This document shows positions 9,993-23,395 of a stretch of 64,000 nucleotides of DNA, in pieces. Origin of the DNA: Viscum album (taxonomy: Eukaryota > Streptophyta > Magnoliopsida > Santalales > Viscaceae); the NCBI GenBank assembly GCA_963277665.1, contig OY728157.1, positions 370,216,067 to 370,280,066 on the forward strand, given 5' to 3'. A program made the position numbers and the translations under genes. Below the pieces are notes generated by a model. The model was not told where the DNA came from. It searched no databases and worked only from the letters and a program-made list of their open reading frames with translations. Position 1 is the first letter of the stretch; each line of letters opens with the position of its first letter.

Positions 9993-12900
9993 TGAAACAC
10001 CCCGAGCTTCCACGATACGCTTCTCTTTCAATAATGCAATAGCTTGCATTGTACGCAAGTTCGAGATTCTTACAAACCGCGACCAATAAAAGTAGTAGTG
10101 ATGAATAGTAATAACCAATTTTTGAAATTATGTATATTTTACATTTCAAAATGGACTTCATTTTTGGATTCGTAATATCAAAATTAGCCTATGTTGAATT
10201 TTTGGTATTTTTTTGAGAACTTCCAATTTTTTATGAATAGTCAAAAATACTTAAAAACAACTTTTTTAATAAAAATAATTTATAGTGATAAATTATACAA
10301 TTGAGTGGTTATAAATTATAATTAGAATATATTTTTACCATTTTATCCAATGGTGTTCATTATAATTAATTTTACTTTGAAATTAGACATAAACAATTGT
10401 CAATCTTTTGATATATATTGTTTCTTAAAAACACGGTATTTGTTGTGACAGCGGGAATTAATTATAAAATTAGTTAATGAAACTTATATGTTTGTAATAT
10501 TGTTAAATAGACATCATTTTTGAATTCGGAAAATCAATTATAGCTTAGGGTGAAATTTTGGCATTGTTCTGAAAAACGTCAATTTTTGATGAATAGTGAA
10601 ACCACAAAGTGGTAGTTAAAAAAACTGATTTTTCATTTAAATGAAACATTACCAATTCGGTGATTTGATTTTCAAAAATATGACATTCATGGTTGTCATT
10701 AGGAAGTAAAATGTGGTTCAATGGGATTAAAATAATTTTTTGGTGAATAGTAACTTTTAAGTTTAATTAATCGTGATTAAAGGTAATTAGTGATATTTAA
10801 GGTAAAAATGATATTACAAAAATATTAAAAAACCTTTAAACGTGTCCTACCCCTATTGGATGTGTCATGGCCGACAAAGACAATCCATTGGTCAACTTGG
10901 GGACCCCATGGAGCCACTTTGGTAGGAAAATGACATAAATAACTTTTATTTAATGTTAAAATAAAAATGTCACAAACATAAGTTATTTTACTAAAACAAT
11001 TTTTAAATGGGGTTATAAAAGTCATATTTTTGACTATAAATATTCATTAGAAATATAAAAAGATTTCCTACATCATGATAGTTTTTTTTATAATTTTTAG
11101 ACATTAAATAAATTAAATTATTTATGACACCATGATGATGCAGCGATTACCTCATTAATTAACGATTTAAATAAAATGAAAAGATAATGTAAAATACAAG
11201 GTGTATACTTGTCAAAAACATATTGGATGAGTATATTTTGAACCCTTATCACCTTATCCTCGAATTATATAAGTGTGGGACCTTTAAAATCCGAAACTCA
11301 TTATATAATAAAGTAACATTTTGATTACTTTCCACGAGTGCCTCTCCTCTCCACTTATAAAAGGCCCCCACCACTACCACCTTACTCACACTTTCAAAGC
11401 CTTTTGGATCAGCCACCCTCTTCCCAAATACTCTCCCATCTCCCCTTACCTTACTCCTATAAGCCTCAATGTGGGCATAATTCTTCCCAAGGAAGCCTTT
11501 GGCTCAAATCAAAAGAGTTACCCGATTTTAAGGTAATGTCTTCTCTTATGTTATTTTGTTTTATTTTTCTTATCCAACCCCCTAAACTATTTTTATTCAT
11601 TTTTTTTGTAACAACACCAGTATCCTCAATATACTAGGATGTTGTTATAAGATTTATTCGAGCTACAATTACACACACCTACATCTAATGGTTAAAGAAC
11701 ATACTATTTCTGTGGATGGCGAATTTCTGCCTCACGAAACGATGATTGTTCAACACTCATATAACACCTTAAAAGGTGGACATTAATATTTCACTCCATT
11801 TATATATGTTATGTAATATTTTTATGTTTTACTTAAGGTTCTTTATTTTTAATTTACGACATACCTTTATTGTTTCCATTATGGGTAACGAGATATTTTC
11901 ATTTTAGGAAGTGCGGACTACCGCCCCCTCAAAGTGATTTGAATCGTTAATGCCATATGTGGGATATATAAAGGATGGACTAAATGATATTATATATTAT
12001 ATTATACTGGAATTATAATATACCTTTATATCATTATTATTTCATTAAATACGAAATAGAAATGAAAGTAGCGTTCATGCGTACGTACAGCTTACCGTCT
12101 CCATGAACAGTGCATTTCATTTCTTACCTCTAAACGTTATGGAATATTATAAATGCATGTATATAATTGATATATATGAGATATATGATATCTATATCAT
12201 GAATATAATTCTGGATATAATGGATATTTTACCACATGAACAACTTGTAATTATAAGAAGTTTATTTTTGACTCAAGTACCAAAGATCGACAAAACGACC
12301 GTTATTAACTTAAATAATTACATAATGTTCATAACATGGTAATAAGTGATATAAAAGGAATAAAAAAATGAAAAAGGTTATTAAGAAATTATAAATTTAA
12401 TCTAGTTTATTATTCAGGAGGTTAATGAATAGTCGAATTAAGACAAGATGCAATGTAAGGGAATTTCTTAACCCAATTTCCATTCTTTGGGTTAATCTCC
12501 TACTTTCAAATTATGTTATGATATTATTTTGTCCTATATTGTATTTGTACTTTATTTGTGTGTACTTATACTGAATACACATAATTGATCTATTTTATTT
12601 AAAAAAATTATCTTGGTAAGGACTTGGTCTCAATCTCCTTTCATTGAGGCATATTTGGTTTTATACACAAATTTCCTTTATACGGTGTATAAAACCCTTT
12701 GTCTTTTACATTTATTCAAAAGGAATATTTTTATACGAAGTGTTTTACTAAAAGACAAAAAGGAATGTTTTTCTTGTCATACGTATGCGGCAACAACGAC
12801 TTCTCCTCCGCCATGGCCATTATTTGAGTTTCAGCTTCCTCTACAAGCCATTATTTTTTTTAAATGAAAAATAAATACGAAGTTTTAATTTTCTATTTTG

Positions 12901-13708
12901 GCATTGAAAATGTTTTTGAAAGTGTTTTTATCAATGTGTTGTATTGATATCTTATGATTGAAATGTGGAAATTTTATGTTTCCTTTATGCATGTTTTATG
13001 TGATACGATTATGTTATGGTTTATGATATGTTTAAACCTGTTCATATGAGGAATGCATTGGACTTAATAAGTGATGGGTGGAGCCCGCTATAGCTCCTCG
13101 ATGCATCGGTAGGTCTCAAGAGACAAACTAGTGTCTTGGCACGAGGCCTTGACAAAATCTTATTTGTGGTCTTGGAACGAGGCCTTGGATATGTGGTTAT
13201 GATAGTCTGGCATTATGCATTCCATCATTATGAAAGTGGTTATTGATATTGCATGTGATTATTCGACTAGTAGAATATCCATGTGAGTAAGTAAATGGAA
13301 TTATTTAATTTTATTTTTGCCATATTATGATGAAGTTCAAGTTTAAAAAGGCTTTTGTTTTAGTTATACATTGCCTTAAATGTTAATGTTTATTTATGAA
13401 AGCTTCCGCAATATTGTTATCCTTACTGAGCATCTAAGATCACCCCCTTCAATGTTTTAATATTTTCCACGATGTGAAGAAGTATTTTATGAATGACCTC
13501 CATGGATAGTCAAAAGAGGATATGAGTGTGGACTATGAAGAATTTGTTATTAGTTTTTCACTTTATGATGTAATATAACTTTTATGAATTTATCTAGTGT
13601 TTCCAAGGCTACTAAACTAATCGGTCTTTCGAGACTTGATCTTTTGTGATCATGCCAATGTTACGAAGTAATGAACCGACTCTGGGTAACTGGGGTCAGG
13701 GCATTACA
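9993..13708 (+). repeat. Element B 3' LTR
   Basis: 3.7 kb, colinear with 3669-7381. It begins TGAAACACCCCGAGC (second T of the TGTAAC start changed) and ends GGGCATTACA. The TATA box is at 11355-11364, the donor-like AAG/GTAATG near 11534, and the palindrome cluster at about 13080-13190. Confidence 0.93.
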
Positions 13709-13713
13709 AAAAC
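13709..13713. repeat. Target-site duplication AAAAC, right of element B
   Basis: Perfect match to 3664-3668; it closes element B and shows that 1-3663 and 13714 onward were once continuous. Confidence 0.93.
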
Positions 13714-15640
13714 AAAATTGAACATACCTCCATTTTACTCATTGGTCACCTCCGACCACTAACCACCACCCTCAATCATGAGCAGATGAAATAAGAACCC
13801 AAAACAAGAAATTGAACCTTCTTCTCAAAATATAAGATAGGTGTCCGCACCAAAATTATTAGTAGGAATGCCTAAAGTAAACTACTAAATCTAAATAGTT
13901 CCTTTCCCAAAATATTCCAAAGATACAAGTTTGAAATACAGGTAAAAAATAGGATTTTCACATTTTTAATAAAACAATATAATCATCCCCATTTTGAAAG
14001 CTAAAACATTCCACATAAAATTTCCAAAATAGTTTTTCATTTTTTAAATAGAACCAAGCCTGTAAATTCAAGGTTGTGATAAAATAAAATGGGTAAATTG
14101 TACAAGATGGAAATAAAATAACAAGGAAAATAAGTAATCATACATAGTTTAATATAAAAAAAACCAAAGATAATAACCATGGGTGATCCAAAACATCCCT
14201 AGACTACCCTAGGACATACTCGGTTTGGAACCACCTGTTGATGTATGATGAATCCCCTAAGTCAATAACCACTAGTCACCATAGACTGGAAAATCCAGTT
14301 GAACATCCAACCTAGCCTGTCTATACTCCAGGGGGAACAAACCCATCTAATTGGGGTTGACCAACAACCATATATTGATCATCTAAAATACACTCAGGAA
14401 ATGGTGGTAGTAATAGTAATGTTGTGTAAGTAGGAGTCCCTAACGCATGCGACTCACCTTACCATGCTGTCACTGCACTTTCCTACTCCAAACACATACA
14501 CTATATATGAAAACCCATAAAGAGATATCCCCCTATAGAGGTTACCCAAAAATATATATACATATATACATATATCATATCATCAAGGGTGCCAACTAGG
14601 CCTTCATCCCATACATTCATTAAAATAATTTGACACTTATTACAAAATATTAAAGTTGTTAAATTCAAACACAGTAATCAAATCAACATCCTTTCAAAGA
14701 ATTAACAAAAACATTACACAGAATCTGAATGTTCCAAAGGGGAATTTACCTTGACACAACTATAAACATTACCAAAATGTCACACAGGCACCATTTCATA
14801 TTTACAAATCCAAACAGGCACTTATGTTCCAAAACACACACCAAATCACATTACAACTGCCAAAAATACCTTTATCATTTTCCAAACCACCTTAAAACAC
14901 ATTTCAAAGGAAAATTTCTTTACTTTAAAGAACACAGTTAAATAATTCCATAGAAATCGCACAAGGGGAACCAATATTATTTGAAAACCTAAACCCATTT
15001 AATCCACTAAGGTTTAAATAAAAAACCATTTTTAAGTGTTATATTCTTTTGAAAGAACATCCATGTGTGATCTTGGGAACCCATGGATGTGTCAACATCT
15101 AATAGTACACTAAACACCCAAGAGAACATTTGAAAACCATTTCAACAGATTCATTGCATGATTTAGATACCAAACCCAATCACTCACAACATTTGGAAAA
15201 TATGAAACAACCCCAACGAGACCATAAAAATAAATTTCCAAGAATTTTAACACACAAAAAAGCTATAAAATTATCTAAAACAAATTTTCCTACCAACAAA
15301 TACAATCACAACATCACAAAGTGGAAAAAATTCATAAAGGCCCCCTTTGTAATTTAAAGGAGATAATATATTTTTAATATGCATCCTAGTTACCTCAAAC
15401 CTAAGAAATTCACAAAAATCACAATAGAAATCTATTTTTAAAAAAATTAACCAACATGAAACTACCATTCATATCAAACTATGGATATATTAGAGGTGAG
15501 AATAGAATATCGAAATTAATTGAAAACCCTCATGTGTCAAAATATCATTCCAGAAAGAAAAAATTGGATTTGACTACCTCAAACTTTTGAGAAAACAATT
15601 CCACTTCAACATAAGGATGAATCGAGAATTGAGGTCCCTT
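13714..15640 (-). mobile_element. Element A, continuation to the right of nested element B
   Basis: By the AAAAC duplication this continues from 3663. It should hold the rest of the element A leader and the start of its right LTR, but I could not locate the boundary or primer site. The sequence is AC-rich on the plus strand with short ATATATAC runs (14545-14580). Frames at 14729-14941 and 15130-15357 have no recognisable product. Confidence 0.5.
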
Positions 15641-16798
15641 TTCATACCCAAATATTGAGAAAAAAATGCACAAACAAACCCTAAGATTAGGGTTTCCCAA
15701 AATTTAAAAGAAAACCCCAAAACAAATTAAAAGAAAAATCGTCGGAGGAAGAGGTTACTGGAAAAGGAGGAACGAACAGCGCGAAGACCGCCAGAGAGGA
15801 TGGGAGGGGTACTGGAGTAGGGAGGAGCGGCCACTGGAGCAAGCTGAATAGAGTCCATAGATGGGGTATGGGTTCACCAGAGTAAGGGAGGGGTGGAACA
15901 ATGCTGCTTCTGTTAGTCAGATATGAGGGCTAGTGAAAGGATTTTGGATGATAGAGGGGGTACGGCTACTAGCCAGAGCAGTGAGGGGTGGTCGGAGTGC
16001 GGAGGGGCTGGATGGAAAGAAGTGCGGTCGGGAGCATATGGGTGAGTTCGAGAGCGCAGAGGGGCGAGGTCAAAAGTGAAGTGAGGGTGAGGAGTGGTGA
16101 GGTTAGGAGTGTGGAGGGGTGAGGTTTGTAGTGTGGCTAGGGGGTGGTCGCATGACAGGAGAAAGGCAAGGACGGGGTCGGCTGTGCGCACAGGGATGGG
16201 GGGGGTGCGCGTAGCACTGGGATTTCATTTTTTTTTCATTTAGTAACAACAACAAAAACAATAATAATAGTAATAATCATAATAATAATAATAATAATAA
16301 TTAAAATAATAACAATAAAAATAATTATTATTATTATCATTATAATAACAAATGCAATTTGAATATTAAGAATAATAATTACAATTATACTAATAGTGAT
16401 AATTTCATGCATTTCATTTTAAATAATAAATATTTTATTAATAATTTATTAATAATTATGTAAATAAAAATTGTAAAAAATGATAATATAGTTAACAATT
16501 ATTAATAATAATAATCTTATTATCTAAACAATATTTTTATTATTATTACCTTTTAAACATTTAACTTATTTCATTTACATAAAACATTTTTAATTTTGAA
16601 TGTTAAACATCTACACAGGAACATGGGCTGACCATGTTGCTACCGCCAACCATGCGGTGCCCGTACATCGGTCCAAAACCATTTTTAGTAATTAAACATC
16701 AAAAAATTTAAACCTGTACCCAACCCAAACCTTGACGTGAGAACCCGGAGCGAATAAATCATAAAATAAAAATAAATATAAAAGTTAGGGTGGGATAA
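15641..16798 (-). mobile_element. Element A, right (5') LTR, visible matching part
   Basis: This part matches 1-1132 colinearly, including the G-rich tract (15790-16210), the AAT/ATT tract (16240-16550) and the GAGCGAATAAATCATAAAA block before the end. Similarity stops at about 16798. Where the LTR begins on the left is unknown because the partner LTR is cut by the window edge. Confidence 0.7.
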
Positions 16799-18700
16799 TG
16801 TATATCCCAAGAAAGGTAAATCATTATGAAGAAATTATTTTTAAGGAATAACCATACTAAAATGGAATGAAAGAGGAAACCTCGTAGAAAGAATGTTGGG
16901 TTCAAGAATTCCCCTTACTTTATATCCGAACACTTTGTTCACTTTAATGTCGAATAAAATGGAATTATATAAATTAATTAAAAAATCAAGAACATTTTAT
17001 ACATTAATATGGTTCATTATAACATTATTATGTTCTTTAATGGGATGTTGGATGAGTTATATAGTTTAAATTCATTGTTTGGGAGTGTTCTTTTTCTTAG
17101 TTTTCATGAACGGTTCACTTGTACATATGGATAGAATTTCTTGTAAAACATGGATAAACATATAGAATTTATATTAAATGTTTTTAATGATATTATATGA
17201 GTTTTAATTATCTGATAATGAATTTTTTTTATATACCATGATGTTGAATTATTAGATAAAAGTTAATGATGATAACTTTAGGTTAATTTTCGTGGGTTTT
17301 TATCACAATGGACTTGTTTGGTTTTATCAATAAATAATATGTATATAAGTTAGTTCTAAAACATAAAAGGGGTTATAAAATAAACTTTATAATATTTTTT
17401 ACGCCATTTAATTGTTTTTTTTTGACATCCTTGAAGGAATTTATGGGAAATGAATTTTCATTACTTACGATGTTGGTAAATTGACACCTCACGGGAGATG
17501 ATTTACATTTTTAAGATAAAAGAGAGGGAGGGAGGAGTTAGATCATACATTAACATGATATAATTCTATTATATGTTATGTACTTGAGATTATCATACCA
17601 TTTGGATTATGGGATGGGAGGATAGAAAGATACATGAAATTGAAATTGAAATCTAATTAAATGAAAAAAGAAAAAATTTACCTATTGAATTCTCCTCTTC
17701 TGGTCTGCCTCAATTCACATAGGATTGGTATTTTTATGAGACCAATAACTTCTAGTTTTGGGGTATGGTCTAGGGAAGATATTTGGGTACAATTTGGACA
17801 ATTATTAGAGCTTTATAGGTGTGGAAAAATGAGGTTGTGAGGGGTGGTATTTATAGTGGAGGGGAGAGGGGTTTTCTCATTATTATAATCATTAATTTAT
17901 TATTTCTTCACAAGATAAGAAATATTGATAATTCCATCACTAAATATAGTAACTTGAGCATGTGAATTCTAACCAATGGTGCTTACCTCAGCATAACATC
18001 ATCCATGACTCTATAATTCATTTATTTAGCATTTATCGTAAATTATCATATTTTATTATTCAAGTATTTCAGAAAATACAAAAAATTCACCCCAACCATA
18101 TTTGAATGTGTAGAATAAAAAATGACCTCCATTTTATGAAAAGAATTTTCTAAATCATAGTAATTTAATTTTTAATTAAAATCCTAATTTACTTGAAAAA
18201 TACAAATTTTAAATTTAAAAACTTATTTTATAACACTTTGAAAAATTAATTAAGGTCTTTGAAAATTATCATATAATCATAGAAAATAAAAATAATAGTT
18301 TATGGAAATATTTTATGAAAATAAATGTTCTTTTAAATTATTAAATTAATCATTAAATGTTCATGATTTACAAAAATACCAACACTAAAATAAATTTAAA
18401 TCATGTTATCACTTATAGGATGGATAACTTTTCTTTACACTGTCATTTGAAAGGTTCCTATTAACATAGACAATTTACTATTCATAAGGGTCATATTAAT
18501 ATTCTTAAAGGTGACATTACTATTCATAAAGGTATCTTATAATTCACCAAAGATTAGGTTTGTCCTATCAAACTCCCAGAACCTTACTGATCGAAACTGT
18601 GCATGTCAGATTTTCGAAATTGAAATCACAGGAATGGAAAATTTATGTTTAAAGGTCTAATAGAATATAGAAGTTCATGTAATATGTTGTATCACTGTGT
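16799..18700 (-). mobile_element. Decayed LTR related to the element B/E family
   Basis: Landmarks match the minus-oriented LTRs of element E in order: ATTTACC near 17678 (donor-like site), GGTGTG...GAGGGGTGG followed by a minus-strand TATA box CTATAAATACC (17846-17856) and GAGGGGAGAGGGG, then a CAGAAAATACAAAAAATTCACCC block at 18070 (compare 47417 in element E). Divergence is high and no TG...CA ends or target duplication are visible. Either an old solo LTR or a fragment. Confidence 0.5.
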
Positions 18701-20384
18701 TTCCTAATTTTATTTTATGTGATTATACTATATGATATAATTATAGGAAAGTAATTCCATTGATAAAACATTGGGTTGTTGCATTTGGTTGGAGGGGTTA
18801 TGACATAATAATTTGTGTAAATAGTATATCTAATATTTTTAATAATTTATTATTCAAGAATGATAATATAATTTTATTAAGACATGTTAAGCATGATATG
18901 TTCCGAATTTTATAAATTAAATGTGTTGGGTGATTATTATTCCATTTTTTGAATAATTATAAATCATTAAAAGGGAACACATTGAATTTATGTCATAAAT
19001 TAAAATAATTATAAGACATTGATAAAACAATTAATATGGTTCTATTATTATGATGTAATTATTTCAATCATGATACGTGGGGATGAATCAAGTACCCATT
19101 TTCATTAGATATCATGCCTAAGAAAAATTGTTGAAGTGCAAGAGATAATTATATTTTCCCCTAAATTATGTTCAATGTTTTTTTTAAATTAGTGTAATGT
19201 GGTTGTTTTTTAAAGGTGTTTCTTCATAATGTGTTTGTACTATTGTAATTATTGTTTGATTGATATGATTTGCTTTTTTGGATTGTAATAACAGTTGTTT
19301 TGGATCTTTTTTTGACTTCTGTGACTTAAATTTGAAATGAGAGTCAAGTATGCATGCTCAGTATCTATAATAATTTAATTCTTGACCTCGTTGAGATGAT
19401 GAATTCATTCTCATGTTGATATATGAGATTGATTCTCCTCCTTGATGTATTTTTTTAATTATCCTGATCTTTTTAGATAGTTATATCTCCTAGGAGAGAG
19501 TTTTGATGAAGATATGTGGTTATGTTGTTTGTACCTCTAGAGTTATTCCTATGTTTTAGATATAAGGAGATTCATTAGAGGTTTCTTATAGGGTGGTTGA
19601 TTCATTCCCATTACTTCCTCTATCATTCCACGTTTTTTAATTCTATATAATGCTAATTTTTTGAGAGGTATTTGATATAAGGGTCCATATTTTTCAGATT
19701 ATTTCCTTTTTCATTATGAGGTTTCTAATGGTTCATAAGATTTTATGTAATTTAAAGAGTTTTTTAAAAATAGTATTGAAATTTGTATATTAATTTTATT
19801 GTTTTTTTAAAATATATTTTTAGGTATCCCAATGATCTAAAGTGACTTAATCCTTTTAAAAGTATTTTTTGGTCTTTTAGAAATGATAATAAATGTATTT
19901 TCATATTATTTTTAATTTAATGAAATTGGAATTTATTTTTATTTTTTATATTTATCCTTACGCTAACATAGGTCCTTACTACATCATAATGTTTGGATGA
20001 TTTTTTAAAATCAAGTGTAAATGTAAGTCCCCATTTCAATGCCTTGCGTAATGTTATTTAGTAGATTTCATAACCTACATAAGGGTTAGGTTAAATTACT
20101 ATTACTTATGTATGGGTAATAGAAAAATTATGAGATTTTTGTAAAGGTAACTCGGTCTATTTAATTATTATATATGGATAAAACCTAATTTCTAAAGGTC
20201 ATGTGAGGGTAAACCTATTCTCACATAAGGGTCTATCTAAACTCGAGTTGTATAAGGGTAATCTAATTCAACCTTATGCAACGTGCATGTGTCCCATGTA
20301 GGTAGTGTTTTAAGTGAATAAAACCAGATTTCATTCTTCTTATTTACATTTTCAACTCCTATTTTCAATATTTTTAATGGATTT
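18701..20384. other. AT-rich DNA, nothing recognised
   Basis: About 1.7 kb with no open frame of note, no repeat shared with the rest of the window and no coding motif on either strand. Confidence 0.6.
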
Positions 20385-23372
20385 TGACACAATCAATTTT
20401 CAAGCATAATTTTTAACATTTTTTAATGTATTTTGAATTATTTTAAAGATGAATGGTCATGAATTTTAATGTTATAATTAAAAATAGGAAATTTACAATA
20501 TGAATATGAAATAAATTTTTTTTTTATGAATTTTATGTATGGTTTTTATGTGTATTTTTTACATTGAAATTATAATAATATTCAGGTGTTACTAAAAAAA
20601 TCGTCAGGGCCTGAAGAAATCCCATAAACTAGTGGAAGCCCACCACTTAGCCAGCCCACAAGGGGCTTGTCAACTAGGACCCCACTGGATGGAGCTACTC
20701 AGGAGGGTGGGGATGAATGGGGGATCATGCCCATTCAGGTCCTATGGTGGAAAAATACACAGGCATTTATTGTTTGGCTGAAGTCCCTATGCATTGGCCC
20801 ATGGTGGGGAACCCCACAAGGTGACAGGAAGAAGGCTTTGTCGAAACTAGGTGGTTCACGGCGGTGGGCGGGGTACATTTTCGTGATAAATTTGTGCCTT
20901 TTTATTTAATCACCCTTGGTACTACTTATCATTACTGATTTGGGACACATTCATGTAGGTTTCGTTTGCAATAACAAAATTGGGGTTGTTGTGCCTTTCC
21001 TCCACTGCCCACATTCTCAGACACTCTCTACTACCCAACTTTACCACTGCCACATTCTTCTTATACACCACCATTATCTACAACCATTAGAGAACTACAA
21101 TGTATTCTACTTCTTGATCTTATGATAGAGATAAATATCACCACCAAATCACGATACCACCCGAGATCACTCCATGACCAGCATATGACCACCGCGAAAA
21201 ATTCATATGGAAACATCAAAGGTTGGATTACTTGAGGGCTCAATGAATAAATCCACTTCCTATGATACTATACTAACACCATGAATGAGTGTTACATGCC
21301 ATTCTATAATTTTTTGATGGCCCTGAACCCTTGAGAAGAACATGCCACCATTTGGACAATGGTTGAATATGCCACCATCTGGCCAACGGTATCACATGCC
21401 TTCATCAGGACAATGATAGCAGATGCCGCAGTTGGGAAAATGGTAGCACATGATACCATCTTGATGATGCTTTCACATTCCACCATCAGTCCAACAACCA
21501 ATAATTTCACTGTTGTGATAATGGTATTTCTTGCTACAATTGATCCGACACCATGTCTTCAAATGGATGATATTCCTCTACCACATCCCCTAAAACTACC
21601 AACCACCTAGAAGCAATGGGTTTAACTAGTGAGACACCTCTAAAGCACCACCTTCACCACTGCCAACCACTCCCAGGCACAACCCATGACTGCATTGTTT
21701 AATTGGGGATTCATAGGTCATTGATGCATTGAATGTGAAATTAGGATACTCTAAAGAGTTGAATATAAGAGAAATTAAAGGGATATAAGAGTGAATGATT
21801 TTGGAAGACAATGGAAAGGATGAATAAAATGTGAAAGAAGATGATAGGATAAATTATATAGATGTTTCATGTTGGTTATTTCCCATGGTACATATGATCC
21901 ACCATTGTGATGATGAAAGCACATGACACCATTGGGAAAATGATAGAACATGCCACTATTTAGCTAATTATTTCACATTCCACCATTGAGCCAATGGTTG
22001 ATCTGATCTACCATAGCTAAATTTTATATATCAGATTTGGAATTTGGAATCACCTAGAAATTTTTTAAATTCTACACTTAATATCTTTAAAAATATACAT
22101 TCAATGATTGTGAATATTTTAAAATATATAAATAACTCAGATAAAGTGGTTACCTCACCATATAAACACAAGGCTATTGTGACATTAGAGAAGCATTGGG
22201 GGGGGGTCTGCACCATTACGAGGTGGAGAGGCCAAATCCAGGCCATAACTCCTGTTTATTCTTCATATATTCATTTTTTTATTTTAGGTTTTATTCTTAT
22301 AATTTTCATTTCATTTATAAAATAACACCTGAATTTTTTTTCTTATTTAATTTATATGTGCTTCACCCATTTTTAATCATTATTGTTCTTCATCTTATCA
22401 TTCTCTCATTCTTATAATTTTCTTGTTTTATCCATTTTTATATTTCTTTTATATTTTATTTTATTTCTTTCTTTTTCCCTTTCTCTTATATTTTTATTAT
22501 TTTATGTGTTTGTTTTCTTCTTATTATTTCTTTATTCGCTTTGATTTATTATTTTTATTTTCTTTGCTTTTTTCTCATCATACAATATCGACCTCTTACT
22601 CCCAATAAAGGGAGCCTAACCTGAGGTAAGTCATTGGGGAGTCATGTGGTGTTTCTATTCATTCTGTGCTGAAATTCATATGTTATATTTATGTTTTTAG
22701 TAAAAAAGTGTGAAGTGTACGATTGTGGAGATTAATAACCATGAAACTGAAATCAAAGTCACTTATATTCTTTTATTAAATTCCTCTTTCTAAAAACATA
22801 ATCTTTTAATGTGATGGTGATAATACATTTAGTTGATGAAACAATATACAATGGATTGAGGTCCTGTGAGGTGTTAAATTCTTGATTGAGGTGTTCCATC
22901 AACCCTGATTATAGAAGGTGGTGGAATTTTGTTTTCAATAATAATTCTAGATTTACTAACCCATAAATAATATAATAGTGGTTTAAAAGTGAGATTTAAT
23001 AATTAAACTATCAAACTATATTTAAACAATAAGAATAAGAATGATATAACCCATAAACAAAACTATGAAGGACAAGTTATTTCATTATAATCACATTCCA
23101 TTTTTTATTTTTACATTAGTGTAGATGAAATCATAATTCTTCATGTTAAAGTATATTTACTTTATTTTTTTTATTTTAGAAAAAAAACCCCAAATTTATC
23201 ATTATTTTAATAAAAAATAAAAAACATAATATTTTTATTAGGTGATTAAGATTATGTGAGTAAACAAATTTATAATTACATCAAGTGATATGACCCTAAT
23301 AAACCATTATGCTCCACTAGGAATTTTTTTTGATATTTTATTTTTCCACACCTTGTGTCTAGTGTACTTTCA
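20385..23372 (+). repeat. Element C 5' LTR
   Basis: About 3.0 kb, beginning TGACACAATC and ending AGTGTACTTTCA. It holds a GC-richer block at 20600-20880, a 27-base tandem array (21342-21500) and a long T/C-rich run (22260-22600). The frames at 20667-20909 and 22044-22608 are LTR sequence without a match in the other LTR frame. Confidence 0.7.
21342..21500. repeat. 27-base tandem array in element C 5' LTR
   Basis: Units such as ATGCCACCATCTGGCCAACG plus seven bases repeat with period 27 at least five times with substitutions. Because 27 is a multiple of three, frames stay open on both strands (21304-21510 minus, 21359-21610 plus). Single or double units remain at 21910-22010 and, in the other LTR, at 28150-28235. 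Confidence 0.8.
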
Positions 23373-23376
23373 AAAA

Positions 23377-23395
23377 TGGCATTATTTATGGGGAT
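23377..23395 (+). promoter_or_regulatory. Primer-binding site remnant, Asp-tRNA type
   Basis: TGGCATTATTTATGGGGAT starts four bases after the LTR end. The complement of the plant Asp-tRNA 3' end, used by Athila-type elements, is TGGCGCCGTTGCCGGGGAT. The 19-mer agrees at TGGC, TT and GGGGAT, and five of the seven differences are C to T or G to A, as expected from old methylated DNA. Confidence 0.6.

Larger units (their letters stand above)
3669..13708 (+). mobile_element. Element B: complete non-autonomous LTR retrotransposon with gag only (TR-GAG type), nested in element A
   Basis: The element is 10,040 bases with LTRs 3669-7381 and 9993-13708, flanked by a perfect AAAAC duplication. In order it contains the 5' LTR, a Met-tRNA-type primer-binding site (7384-7394), a leader of about 490 bases, gag (7882-8949), an antisense tRNA-like module (about 9299-9415), a polypurine tract remnant (9980-9992) and the 3' LTR. 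The internal region is only 2.6 kb and has no protease, reverse transcriptase, RNase H or integrase motif on either strand. Terminal repeats that retain gag but no pol fit the TR-GAG class described in plants; that class name is established knowledge, its use here is inference from structure. Mobility would depend on enzymes from another element. Element E (44433-54175) is a second copy in the opposite orientation. Confidence 0.93.
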
